Below, piece by piece: positions 9,475-18,705 of a DNA stretch of 64,000 bases. The DNA lies in assembly GCA_019057795.1 (NCBI GenBank), contig JAHLWS010000030.1:39524-103523 (forward strand), in the 5' to 3' direction. This DNA is from Promethearchaeota archaeon. GTDB taxonomy: Archaea > Asgardarchaeota > Lokiarchaeia > Sigyniarchaeales > SOKP01. Under the pieces are notes generated by a model. It searched no databases. It had not been told where the DNA came from and worked only from the letters and a program-made list of their open reading frames with translations. The position numbers and the translations under genes were made by a program. Numbering within the stretch: the stretch's first letter is position 1; each line of letters opens with the position of its first letter.

Positions 9475-10428
9475 TTACCACTTTAAGTATTCACGAATTT
9501 TCAATTGAAAGTAAATTACATTCTTAAAACGGATATTAAAATATTTCATTAGCTTTCTTTTTATTAAAGAAATTAAAATTTCTGTAATAAAAAATAATTT
9601 AATGAACCAAAAACTCTTCTTGTAATGTTTCCTATAATATAGAACTTGACATTTCCTCGATTCATTATATCTAGAAGGTGTTGTTATCCTTTTGTAAGAA
9701 CTCGAATGATCATGGAAAATTTCTGCAGTTGGGACTAGATAAATATTATACCCTCTATCTTTTATTCTTTTACATAAATCCACATCATTATAGGATAGAG
9801 AAAAATCCGGATCGATTATATAACCCTCTTCATGAATTAGTTCCATCCTCATAATTGTACAGGCAAAAGGAACTTGATCAATTTGAGAAACTTTGTTTAA
9901 ATTTAAATTTAATGAGGAATAGGCATAATATTTCTTCATTTTTTTAGAGAAAAAATATTGATCTATCGATTTTCCTAAGCTTGTCATAAGAAAAAAATAT
10001 TTATTAATGGTCCAACTCGTTGCATAATAATATAAAGGAGTATTATCAGGATTAAGTTGTTTTGCTGAGGCCATCCCAGCATCTGGATTAGTTTCCATGA
10101 ACCTAATCAGTTCTAGTATTGGTGCTCCCTTTTGGTATGTATCAGGATCTAGAAAAACCCAATAACGACCTTTAGCTTTATTAATTACTTTATTTAAAAC
10201 TGCTAAACCTTCATTCTTATTATTCTTAATGAAAATTAATCTCTTATTTTCAGAGTATCTATTCATTATATCACTAAAACCAAGTTGTTGTGAGTTGTTA
10301 TCAATTATGAACCATATGTAATTAAGATCTTTATAGGTTTTTAAAAAAGAATCAATACTTTTTTTTAGTTTATCAGATACGTTCCAATTAATTGTAGAAA
10401 TGGTAATTTCAATTTTATTTTTATTCAT
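9475..10428 (-). CDS. GT2 family glycosyltransferase (rhamnosyltransferase-like)
   Basis: 317 residues. GT-A fold: ITISTINWN near the start, IIDNNSQ at 41-47, FLDPDTY with the metal-binding D94-P-D96, and a second domain with DFSLSYNDVDLCKRIKDRGY followed by VPTAEIFHDHSSS. This pattern is that of the WbbL-type rhamnosyltransferases, which fits the neighbouring dTDP-rhamnose operon, though donor specificity cannot be proven. A hydrophobic patch near residues 275-290 may contact the membrane. Confidence 0.8.
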   Translation of the reverse strand: MNKNKIEITISTINWNVSDKLKKSIDSFLKTYKDLNYIWFIIDNNSQQLGFSDIMNRYSENKRLIFIKNNKNEGLAVLNKVINKAKGRYWVFLDPDTYQKGAPILELIRFMETNPDAGMASAKQLNPDNTPLYYYATSWTINKYFFLMTSLGKSIDQYFFSKKMKKYYAYSSLNLNLNKVSQIDQVPFACTIMRMELIHEEGYIIDPDFSLSYNDVDLCKRIKDRGYNIYLVPTAEIFHDHSSSYKRITTPSRYNESRKCQVLYYRKHYKKSFWFIKLFFITEILISLIKRKLMKYFNIRFKNVIYFQLKIREYLKW

Positions 10429-10958
10429 ATTATACTCTACATTATTTCATTAAAAAAAATAGCTTTAAGTATGGCTCTAAACATATTTTAAAAAGATCAA
10501 CTATTATTATTAAATTTTTTAAATGATTCTTCTATTAAAAAATCATTTTAACTAATTTTCTCTTTAATTCTAAATTATAGGTTATTTTTATAGAATTGTT
10601 AATTTCAAATAACAACTCCCTAATTTGTTATAGATTTAGTATAATTAATAAAATTATTTTATTTAATCAACAAGTCAAAAGCATTAATTACTATTATTTA
10701 AATGTATAAAAGAATGCAATTTTTTTTTTATCTCTTTTATAATATTTAATTATTAAGTAAAAACAAAATTCGTAATTATTATGGATAGCTTGGTTTATTT
10801 GAATAATCAGAAATATCCAATTGGTAAATTCGAATTATCCTTAATAAGAAGATTTAATATAAGAAAATATATATTGATTAATGAATTTTATTATTAAAAG
10901 AATTTTTGTCTGTATAACACAAATTTGACTTATAAATATAATTATCAGTAATAAAAAA
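10429..10958. other. Long intergenic region between divergent genes
   Basis: About 530 AT-rich bases between a minus-strand GT2 gene and the ABC exporter genes. A TATA-like box lies 25-29 bases before the permease start, and another stretch (GTATAAAAG, near 10703) may also be a promoter. A 38-codon reading frame starting at an ATG near 10780 has no recognisable similarity. No other coding signal was seen. Confidence 0.4.
10930..10938 (+). promoter_or_regulatory. Putative archaeal TATA box for the ABC exporter operon
   Basis: TTATAAATA is centred 25 bases before the permease ATG at 10959. Archaeal transcription starts about 22-27 bases downstream of the TATA box centre, so this predicts a leaderless or nearly leaderless mRNA. 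No Shine-Dalgarno sequence precedes the start, which agrees. Confidence 0.5.
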
Positions 10959-11780
10959 ATGAGTATTAGTAATAAAATTTTAGATAATTTATCTCAAATT
11001 TTTGCAATCGCTGAAAAAGAAATTAAATTACAATTACGAGTAAAAACTAATTTAATTCTTAGTTATATAATGCCTTTATTAGGTTTAATTGTACCTTTCA
11101 TTGTAATGGGTCAGATTTTTACTCTTACAGAAGAATTTGGTCCTTGGAATTCTCAAAATTATATGGTATTCATGTTAACAATGTATCAGATTGCTCTTGT
11201 AAATAGGATGACTAACATATTTGCAGGCAATTTCCAAAGAGAAAAGGCATGGAAAACACTTTCAGGTCTTATAATTGCCCCTTTCCATCGATTTAATTTA
11301 TTATTTGGTGTTTTTTTATCACACTTAATATCTATATCAATCCCTTTTATTTTTTTTTTTATTGTATGTTACATATTATACCCAATATCGATTATAACTA
11401 TTCTTTCTGAATTAATACTTTTTTTGTTTCTAGCTTTAGTATTTAGCGGTGTTGGTCTTATAATTGGTGTATTTGCCATAAGTAAAGAAAGTGTTGTGAG
11501 AATCATTAATGTTTTTTTTAGTCTCGCTATTTGGTTTAGTTGCCTTGGGATGCCTTTTGAATTTTTTCCAGGTTATTTTAAAAATATAGTCGTTTATAAT
11601 CCTTTATTCTACTTATTTTCTATTATCAGATATGTTTGGATTGAAAATAACATTGTATTTTCTCTGATTACCCATGGCTTTAATTTTTTTTTATTAATAT
11701 CTTCTGGAATAGTTCTTCCAATTTTAGGTATTTTTTTCTTTGATTATATTTTTAAAAAGTATGGAATTGCAGGATATTAA
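10959..11780 (+). CDS. ABC-2 type transporter permease
   Basis: 273 residues with about six hydrophobic membrane spans (roughly 32-54, 70-85, 108-145, 150-175, 184-205 and 235-262) after an amphipathic N-terminus. The order and length match ABC-2 permeases that export polysaccharides, lipid-linked glycans or drugs. The ATPase gene starts six bases downstream. A second, truncated copy of the same permease N-terminus occurs at 32511-33152. In a glycan locus the likeliest cargo is a lipid-linked glycan, but that is inference. Confidence 0.8.
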   Translation: MSISNKILDNLSQIFAIAEKEIKLQLRVKTNLILSYIMPLLGLIVPFIVMGQIFTLTEEFGPWNSQNYMVFMLTMYQIALVNRMTNIFAGNFQREKAWKTLSGLIIAPFHRFNLLFGVFLSHLISISIPFIFFFIVCYILYPISIITILSELILFLFLALVFSGVGLIIGVFAISKESVVRIINVFFSLAIWFSCLGMPFEFFPGYFKNIVVYNPLFYLFSIIRYVWIENNIVFSLITHGFNFFLLISSGIVLPILGIFFFDYIFKKYGIAGY

Positions 11781-11785
11781 ATAAT

Positions 11786-12703
11786 ATGACAAATAATATT
11801 ATAGAAACTTTTGATCTATCAAAGGAGTATAAATTAAGAAAAAAACAGACCTCAATACTAGCTTTAGATGGGGTAAATATAACCATTAAAGAGGGTGAAA
11901 TCTTTGGATTATTAGGGCCAAACGGTGCTGGAAAAACTACATTAGTTCAAATTCTAACAACTCTAATACAGCCTTCTAGTGGTTATGCCACAGTGAATGG
12001 ATTTAATATTTTAAAACGACCTCAAGAAGCGAAAGCGAATATTGCACTTATGTTAGGAAATCAAATGATATATTATAGAATGACTGGATACGATAATCTA
12101 AAATTTTTCTGTAAAATATACAAAGTGCCAAATTATAAAGAAAAGATTTACGAGATTGCTAAAGAATATGGTTTAGAAAATTGGCTTAAGCAATACGTGG
12201 AAAAATATTCGAGTGGAATGAAAATGAAATTAGCTCTTTGTAGAACATTTTTATTAAACCGTCCTATTCTAATTTTAGATGAACCCACTTTGGGATTAGA
12301 TGTAAAGTTGAAAAAGTATGTTGTAGATACGTTAAAAAAAGTAGATAGCACTATACTATTAACGAGTCACGATATGGGAGTAGTAGAAAAGCTATGCAAT
12401 CGTATAGCTTTTGTAAATAATGGAAAGATTATAAAAATTGGAACTAAGGACCAAATTAGTAATTTTATTAAATCAGAAATTAAAATAGATATTAAATTAA
12501 TAAATAATAGGAAAGAGTTAGGAAAAGTTTTGGAGGATCAAAACTATATTTCTAATGTTAAAGACATTAAAAAAGGTTTTCAAATCACCTTAAATGAAAG
12601 AAAAAGTTATAACAAGCTTCTTTCAATATTAAGTAAATATGAAATTCAAATGATAAATGAGCGCAAACTTTCTTTAGAAGATTTATTTCTTAACATTATT
12701 TAG
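11786..12703 (+). CDS. ABC transporter ATP-binding protein
   Basis: 305 residues. Walker A GPNGAGKTT at 44-52, signature region YSSGMKMKLAL (SSGMK at 142-146), Walker B ILILDEP at 161-167 and the switch histidine H195 in LLTSHD are all present. A C-terminal extension of about 90 residues follows the ATPase core, as in ATPases partnering ABC-2 permeases. It has no obvious carbohydrate-binding module of the Wzt type. Pairs with the permease immediately upstream, with only five bases between stop and start. Confidence 0.9.
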   Translation: MTNNIIETFDLSKEYKLRKKQTSILALDGVNITIKEGEIFGLLGPNGAGKTTLVQILTTLIQPSSGYATVNGFNILKRPQEAKANIALMLGNQMIYYRMTGYDNLKFFCKIYKVPNYKEKIYEIAKEYGLENWLKQYVEKYSSGMKMKLALCRTFLLNRPILILDEPTLGLDVKLKKYVVDTLKKVDSTILLTSHDMGVVEKLCNRIAFVNNGKIIKIGTKDQISNFIKSEIKIDIKLINNRKELGKVLEDQNYISNVKDIKKGFQITLNERKSYNKLLSILSKYEIQMINERKLSLEDLFLNII

Positions 12704-12759
12704 TTAATATATAAAATCTAAATTAACAATCTAAACAAATATAATAGATAAATTAAATA

Positions 12760-13722
12760 ATGACAAAAATCTTATTAAGCTTCTGTATTCCTACATATAA
12801 TCGTCCTAAAAGGATTGATTTATTTCTTCAGCAATTTACTTCCCTTGAAAGTGATGAAATTGAAATAGTTATTGGAGATGACAATCCAAATAGCAATAAA
12901 ACAGAGCAAATAATAGAGAAATATGATGATTCAAGAATAATTTATTTTAAAAACAACCTTAATTACGGATTGGATGCCAATATGTTAAAAATCATCCACA
13001 GAGCAAAAGGCGAATATGTTTTCTTAAATATGGACGATGATGATATAGCCTTCTCACAGGTTACATGGGTTTTAGGTATAATAAAGAAGTATGATAATAT
13101 TACACAGATTCGTGGATCTATTGGAAATAGAAGAATAAATGATGATGATGTTTATTATAAGTTTGATGATGTTATTTTGAAAAAAGGGACTGAGTCATTA
13201 TTAAAATTAGCTTTTTTATTTGCCCATGGATCAGGTATCATTCTGAAGAAAAATTCAATTGATTTAAATAAAGCAAAAAAAAGGGTTGGATCTTTATTCC
13301 TTCAAGAACATCTAATGACTCAAGCAATGCTGAAGGGAGAAACTTTATTGACATCAAAAAATTTAGCTTATGTAGGAGAAGTTATATACGATTCTGAACA
13401 TCCCGCTTTATTTAAAAAAAGAAAACACGCTCATCCAGTAGGCGGAGTTGCCATAACTAGATTTCGAATCCATACTATTTTAGATTTATTAGAAGGAGAG
13501 ATAAGAGAAAAATTGTTTAAAAAGGAAATTGAAAATCTTTACTTTTGGTTATTTAGAACTTTATTCAATCCGTTTAAGTACTTTGAATCAATAAAAGCAT
13601 TTCTTGAAGGAATAGTTATAGTATTAACAATTAAAAAAGTGCGAAGTTCACTAAGATTTTGGTTAATATTAATTCGAGAATTATTTTTTAAAATTGTTAA
13701 ATCACCGAGATTTAGAAGATGA
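12760..13722 (+). CDS. GT2 family glycosyltransferase
   Basis: 320 residues. FCIPTYNRP at 8-16, IVIGDDNPNS at 37-46 and FLNMDDDDI at 88-96 form the GT-A nucleotide-sugar and metal-binding site. The middle (FAHGSGIILKK) and EHLMTQAML resemble the abequosyltransferase / WbbL-like branch of GT2. The C-terminal 80 residues are basic and partly hydrophobic, suggesting peripheral membrane attachment. Same strand as the ABC genes with a 56-base gap, probably co-transcribed. Confidence 0.8.
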   Translation: MTKILLSFCIPTYNRPKRIDLFLQQFTSLESDEIEIVIGDDNPNSNKTEQIIEKYDDSRIIYFKNNLNYGLDANMLKIIHRAKGEYVFLNMDDDDIAFSQVTWVLGIIKKYDNITQIRGSIGNRRINDDDVYYKFDDVILKKGTESLLKLAFLFAHGSGIILKKNSIDLNKAKKRVGSLFLQEHLMTQAMLKGETLLTSKNLAYVGEVIYDSEHPALFKKRKHAHPVGGVAITRFRIHTILDLLEGEIREKLFKKEIENLYFWLFRTLFNPFKYFESIKAFLEGIVIVLTIKKVRSSLRFWLILIRELFFKIVKSPRFRR

Positions 13723-13797
13723 TAATTTTAAATATTTCTATGAGTAAAATAATTAAAGCATACAATATTAAAACTTTTTAAAGCAATACAATCGTGT

Positions 13798-14838
13798 TTG
13801 ATTATGGATATACTCAATGATAAGATTATATTAATCACAGGGGGTTCTGGCACAATTGGAGAAAGATTGGTCATGCATATTCTTAAAAACAATTCTCCTA
13901 AGATGATTAGAATTTTCAGTCGAGATGAAACAAAACAATTATACTTAGAGAAGAAGTTAGAAGAATTTTCTGAAAAACTCAGATTTTTCATTGGAGATAT
14001 TAGAGATAAGGAAAGATTAAATAGAGCGATGGAAGATGTAAATATTGTTTTTCATTTAGCCGCATTAAAACATGTAGTTGCATGCGAATATAATCCATTT
14101 GAAGCAATAAAAACAAATGTTATTGGACTCCAAAATATGATTGAAATAAGTATTGAGAAGAATATTGAGAAATTTGTATTCACTAGCACAGATAAGGCAG
14201 CAACTCCTTCTAATACGATGGGAGTGACAAAACTCTTAGGAGAAAAATTAGTTTCAGCTGCAAACTATTATAAGGGTAATGCTCAAACAATATTTTATTC
14301 AGTTAGATTTGGAAATGTAATTGGGTCTAGAGGTTCTCTAATTCCATTAATTGAAAATCAGATAAAAAATGATTTGCCAATTACTATAACACACAAAGAT
14401 ATGACGAGATATATCATGATCACTGAAACAGCTCTTAAATTAATTCTCAAGACTTTAGATTTCGCACAAGGCGGTGAAATTTTTATCTTTAAGATGTATG
14501 CTGTTAGAATTATTGATTTAATTAAAGTTTTAGTCAAGAAGTTTTCTAAAAAATATAATAAAGTATGGGAGAAAGTTAAAATTAATGAAATTGGAATTTT
14601 TGCTGGAGAAAAATTATATGAGGAATTATTTTCAATTGAAGAATCAGAAAGAACTTATGAATTGAATAATTTATATATTATTTTTCCTCAAATAACAGAA
14701 ATTTATCAAGAAATTAACCTTGAATTATACCCAAATATTAAAAAATTTGATCCTATAAAACCTTTTAATTCGAAAGATGGCCCATTTTTGTCAGAGAAAG
14801 AAATTGAAGATTTTCTAATTAAAAATAAAATTATTTAA
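13798..14838 (+). CDS. CapD/PseB-type UDP-N-acetylhexosamine 4,6-dehydratase
   Basis: 346 residues, extended SDR. GGSGTIG at 15-21, FFIGDIRDKERL, AALKHVVACEYNPFEAIKTNV, and the STDKA signature (T131, D132, K133) with M141xxxK145 in place of YxxxK, a substitution normal for this family. The C-terminal GEKLYEELFSIEE supports CapD-like soluble dehydratases acting on UDP-GlcNAc or similar. It would supply 6-deoxy-4-keto aminosugars, the substrates of PseC-type aminotransferases such as the one at 18706. No transmembrane FlaA1-type N-terminus. ATG at 13804 (third codon) is an alternative start. Confidence 0.85.
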   Translation: MIMDILNDKIILITGGSGTIGERLVMHILKNNSPKMIRIFSRDETKQLYLEKKLEEFSEKLRFFIGDIRDKERLNRAMEDVNIVFHLAALKHVVACEYNPFEAIKTNVIGLQNMIEISIEKNIEKFVFTSTDKAATPSNTMGVTKLLGEKLVSAANYYKGNAQTIFYSVRFGNVIGSRGSLIPLIENQIKNDLPITITHKDMTRYIMITETALKLILKTLDFAQGGEIFIFKMYAVRIIDLIKVLVKKFSKKYNKVWEKVKINEIGIFAGEKLYEELFSIEESERTYELNNLYIIFPQITEIYQEINLELYPNIKKFDPIKPFNSKDGPFLSEKEIEDFLIKNKII

Positions 14839-14862
14839 GATTGTTTAATTTTTTTGATTAAA

Positions 14863-15861
14863 TTATTCAGATTTTTTATATCTTTTTTTTCCTCGATGAT
14901 GGATTATAGTATATCCCCCAAAATGTCTTTTAAATAGACTAATATCGATTTCTTTTTGGGATGGATGATTATAAGGTTGGTCAGAGAAATATTGATAACC
15001 TAATTCATAATATTTATATCTATTTTGCTTTAACCATTTGATCATATTCCATTGAATAGAATGAGAAATTGGGAGGTGTTCATAATCAGGATGGTTCGCA
15101 CTTACACCATAATAAGCTCCATCTTTATATAAAATTGCAAATATGCCACCAACAGGTTTTTTATCTAGGTATGCTAATATTATGGTAGCATTTCCTTTTA
15201 TTTTCCATTGATATTGTAAGGCCCAAGTTCTTTCCGATCTCGTCATTCTTCCAGCTGCTAATAAGTGAAGTTTTTTAAATTCCTTAAACAATTTATCATC
15301 TGTATTATAAGGAGAATCAACTACAAATTGAAACTGTTCCTCCCCTCGTTTTATTTCATTTCGATGGCTTTTTTTTATATTTCCCCAAAGAGTTTTATCA
15401 TCTATATCAAGAACAATAACTTGAGTATTTAATGAAATGTTTTCATATCCAAATTTCATTAAATAATTATATGTAAAAGGAGAAAGATGATTTTTGGCTA
15501 ATGTACTCAAATTCATTATGCATTCATCTATTCCGTATTCGGTTGCTATTGAATCAATTTTTGTAAAAATCTGTCCAATAACACTTTTAGAGAGCTTTTG
15601 TGATAAATGATTCCTTAAAGCTGGATTTGGACCAAAAGAGCCACTAAAAGAAAGTTTATTCTTTTCTCGAATTAAAGGACAAATTGCGACGATATCTTTA
15701 TTTCCATCTTCAATGTAAAAGGATAATAATTCAGAATCTTCTCCTGTATATTCTAATGTATAATCCATCCAATCTGAGGTATGCCAAAACCAGCATTCAT
15801 CTGATTCATAGCAAAATTTATTCCATCTGGGATCATCGAGAGTTAATTTTTTTATTTTCAT
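14863..15861 (-). CDS. FemAB/GNAT-fold acyltransferase-like protein
   Basis: 332 residues. WFWHTSDWMDYTLEYTG near the start, LWGNIKKSHRNEIKRGEE in the middle, then FKKLHLLAAGRMTRSERTW and a C-terminal GNAT lobe (KKPVGGIFAILYKDGAYYGVSA, HSIQWNMIKWLKQNRYKYYELG). This two-lobed layout is that of BioF2-like/FemAB acyltransferases, which add amino acids or acyl groups to cell-envelope sugars. In this locus it probably N- or O-acylates a glycan sugar. It converges on the CapD-like gene with a 24-base gap. Confidence 0.75.
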   Translation of the reverse strand: MKIKKLTLDDPRWNKFCYESDECWFWHTSDWMDYTLEYTGEDSELLSFYIEDGNKDIVAICPLIREKNKLSFSGSFGPNPALRNHLSQKLSKSVIGQIFTKIDSIATEYGIDECIMNLSTLAKNHLSPFTYNYLMKFGYENISLNTQVIVLDIDDKTLWGNIKKSHRNEIKRGEEQFQFVVDSPYNTDDKLFKEFKKLHLLAAGRMTRSERTWALQYQWKIKGNATIILAYLDKKPVGGIFAILYKDGAYYGVSANHPDYEHLPISHSIQWNMIKWLKQNRYKYYELGYQYFSDQPYNHPSQKEIDISLFKRHFGGYTIIHHRGKKRYKKSE

Positions 15862-15967
15862 GAGTTTAAGGAATAAATTTTCATTAAGTATTAATAAAGG
15901 AATATTTAATTAAGAATAATATCATTTAATACTATTTTGTTTAACATTTACTTTACTTTATTTCTCG

Positions 15968-17428
15968 TTATTTAAGGTTATACTGCAGTAATGCTTTCCT
16001 TAATTCGTTTGCTGTTTCATCTGTTTTTTCTGCTATTTTAATTATAGGCCACATTTCTTCAGGTAATCTAACATAAAGTTCAAATGTTTTTTGAAGGCTC
16101 TCAACTTCTGATGGGGGCATTTTTGATAAAGAAAAAATTGAAACTTGTGAAACTGGAATTATCTTTCCGTTCTTATCATAAATATTTAAATTATACTTCA
16201 TACTTAATTCGGTAAGAGGATAAGGATATACAATATAATTGTTAGTAGAATCTACATTTAATTTTTTATTTAATCTAATAGTTTCAAAAACATTTTCTCT
16301 CGTTTCACTAGGAAGTCCTAACATATTAAAAGTAGATACTCTTATATCATGTTTTTTTAGCAATTCTATAGCTCTTATTATCATATCATTAGTCATATAC
16401 CGCTTCAGTTCTTCTTTACGAATATGTTCATTTCCTGATTCAATTCCAACAGATGCAGAAACTATACCCATCTCTTTTAATAATAAAATTTTTTCTTCAG
16501 TTACAGTTTCTGGACGTATCGAGCATCCAAAATTAATATTTAAGAGTTTTAAACCTTTAGCTAATTTTTTGAGATAATCAAGTTTGAATAATAATATTGA
16601 ATCATCAGCAAATTTAAACCAAGTAGCATTGAAATTCTCTTTCAATTCTTTTAATTGTTTAACCGTGGTTTCCGGAGATTGATATCGAAAATAGCGACCA
16701 CATTTTTTTAACTTCTCTCTTAAGGAATAATTAACACAATAAGTACAATTTTCAGGACAACCACGAGACATGATATAGAAGCTTCCATTATAAATCTTAC
16801 CCCTGTATGGTCGAAATAAATGGCGTTTATCAAATAAACCCCAATCAGGAGTGGGTAAATCATCCATATTAACAAATGGTCGAAGGTCATTAATCTTTAT
16901 TACACCATTCTCTTTATACCCCAGATTTTTTATACTTTTAAAATCCTTACCATTCTCTAATGCATCTAAAAGCTCAACTATTAACTCTTCCCCTTCTCCT
17001 ACACAAATAAAGTCAACAACTTCATGTTTTAAGGTTTCATAAGGAGAAATGGTAGGATGTACTCCACCAAAAATAGTTTTGCATGAGGGTTGATTTTTTT
17101 CAAGAAGTTCAATTATTCTGTCAAAATGTCCAGTCATTACAGATACTGCAAGGATGTCAGGTTTAAAAAGCATAATTTTTTGTTTAAATGCTTCTTCAAG
17201 AGTTATAAATGGGTCATCAGCTACTAAATCTTCTAAGGTATATTCTGTTGGAAGAAACTTACTTGATTCTTTTATTTCATCTTTATTCTGTTCCTTAGTC
17301 TTTATAAATGTAAAATCTAATACATCAACAATATGTCCATTTTGTTTTAGGATTGCTGAAAGTAGAGATATTCCAGTTGGGATCCCGATACTAAGATAAT
17401 CGTTTGGATGTATAAAAAGAACTCTCAT
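15968..17428 (-). CDS. B12-binding-type radical SAM protein
   Basis: 486 residues. N-terminal cobalamin-binding-like Rossmann domain (MRVLFIHPND to about 150, with IFGGVHPTISPYETL and DFICVGEGEELI), then a radical SAM core with the cluster motif C224xxxC228xxC231 in SRGCPENCTYC. GIESGNEHIRKEELKR is a standard SAM-barrel motif. Known relatives include methylases of unactivated carbons and other modifying enzymes; the substrate here is unknown. It is divergent from the epimerase at 17756 and could act on a sugar of the same pathway. The usual DxHxxG cobalamin ligand motif is not evident, so B12 use is uncertain. Confidence 0.8.
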   Translation of the reverse strand: MRVLFIHPNDYLSIGIPTGISLLSAILKQNGHIVDVLDFTFIKTKEQNKDEIKESSKFLPTEYTLEDLVADDPFITLEEAFKQKIMLFKPDILAVSVMTGHFDRIIELLEKNQPSCKTIFGGVHPTISPYETLKHEVVDFICVGEGEELIVELLDALENGKDFKSIKNLGYKENGVIKINDLRPFVNMDDLPTPDWGLFDKRHLFRPYRGKIYNGSFYIMSRGCPENCTYCVNYSLREKLKKCGRYFRYQSPETTVKQLKELKENFNATWFKFADDSILLFKLDYLKKLAKGLKLLNINFGCSIRPETVTEEKILLLKEMGIVSASVGIESGNEHIRKEELKRYMTNDMIIRAIELLKKHDIRVSTFNMLGLPSETRENVFETIRLNKKLNVDSTNNYIVYPYPLTELSMKYNLNIYDKNGKIIPVSQVSIFSLSKMPPSEVESLQKTFELYVRLPEEMWPIIKIAEKTDETANELRKALLQYNLK

Positions 17429-17755
17429 AATTTTTATATATATTTATTCAATTAATAATCTTATTTTGACCATATTTTTTTAATGAATCTATGAAGAAAG
17501 AAATAATGTCAATATATTAACTATTAATTTTTCAATATTGTCTATTCTTTACTTTAAATAAATAAATATTAATTTTTGATAATATTATTTTTTATAATTT
17601 ACAATCGAATTCAAGGAAAATTAAAATTCTTAAATACTTTTTATAGTCCTATCCAAAGAAAATGAGTTAAAAGTTTATTTCAATAGAATATTATACGATA
17701 TATAAATATAAATCTTATAAGTTAAATCATCATAAATTTATACTTTAATTTAATC
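17429..17755. other. Intergenic region between divergent genes
   Basis: About 327 AT-rich bases separating the minus-strand radical SAM gene from the plus-strand epimerase. A strong TATA-like stretch (ATATATAAATA, 17697-17707) lies about 50 bases before the epimerase ATG. No open frame or remnant was recognised. Confidence 0.4.
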
Positions 17756-18700
17756 ATGGTATTTTTAGTTACAGGTGGAGCAGGGTTCATAGGAAGGTGG
17801 GTAGTTAAAAATCTATTATTAAAAGAAAAAGAAGTTGTCGTTTTAGATAATTTAAGCAATGCGAGAAAAGAGAACTTAGCAGAATTTAGTGATAATTCTA
17901 ATTTATTAGAATTAATAATTGATAATATTATCAATAAAAAAATAGTTGAAAGCTTATTTGAAAAATATAAATTTTCTGTATGCTTACATCTTGCTGCTCA
18001 AATTAATGTTCAGGAGAGTTTAGATTTTCCTGAAAAAGCTTTTGAAAATAATGTTATTGGTACTTATAATATTCTTGAATCTGCTAGAAAATATAACACA
18101 AAAGTTGTTCTTATAGGAACATGTATGGCCTATGATTTAGCAGATTCAAACATAGCTATCTCTGAAACACATCCAGTCAAACCAGCGTCTCCATATGCGG
18201 GGTCCAAAGTTGCTGCAGAAGAAATAGCTATGTCATATTATTATGGCCTAAATTTACCTGTTGTAATTCTTAGACCTTTTAATACCTACGGTCCCTTTCA
18301 AAAGATAAATATGGAAGGGGGTGTGGTTTCAATTTTTATTAGTCGTAAGCTAAAAAATGAAAAATTACTTATTTATGGGGATGGAACTCAAACGAGAGAT
18401 TTATTATATGTTGAGGACTGTGCGGATTTCATTGTAAAAGCTGCTGAAAATGAAAATTGTATAGGAGAAATCATCAATGGTGGAATTGGAAAAGACATTT
18501 CAATTAACGACTTAGCTTTAATGATAGTAGGTGATAGGAGTCGAATTGAGCATGTTAAGCATCATCATCCGCAAAGTGAAATAATGAAATTAGTGTGCGA
18601 TAACCGAAAAGCAAAGAAATTATTAAAATGGGAACCATCAACTTTTCTTCAAGAAGGGATCTCAAAATTAGAAAAGTGGATTAGAGAGAACGAGTGGTAA
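17756..18700 (+). CDS. NAD-dependent sugar epimerase/dehydratase
   Basis: 314 residues, extended SDR of the GalE/WcaG group. GGAGFIG at 7-13, LDNLSNA at 30-36, LHLAAQINVQESL, GTCMAYD, and YAGSK with Y147/K151. RPFNTYGPFQ and GDGTQTRDLLYVEDCAD are characteristic of UDP-glucose 4-epimerase-like and UDP-sugar C4/C5-modifying enzymes. The stop is six bases before the PseC-like aminotransferase, so the two are co-transcribed. Exact substrate unassigned. Confidence 0.85.
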   Translation: MVFLVTGGAGFIGRWVVKNLLLKEKEVVVLDNLSNARKENLAEFSDNSNLLELIIDNIINKKIVESLFEKYKFSVCLHLAAQINVQESLDFPEKAFENNVIGTYNILESARKYNTKVVLIGTCMAYDLADSNIAISETHPVKPASPYAGSKVAAEEIAMSYYYGLNLPVVILRPFNTYGPFQKINMEGGVVSIFISRKLKNEKLLIYGDGTQTRDLLYVEDCADFIVKAAENENCIGEIINGGIGKDISINDLALMIVGDRSRIEHVKHHHPQSEIMKLVCDNRKAKKLLKWEPSTFLQEGISKLEKWIRENEW

Positions 18701-18705
18701 AATAA

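Noticed and set aside
10780..10897. 38-codon reading frame from an ATG in the intergenic region
   Set aside because: No recognisable motif and no good promoter or ribosome site; treated as chance.
13728..13991. Minus-strand 87-codon frame at the start of the CapD-like gene
   Set aside because: Antisense to a well-supported dehydratase; no motif.
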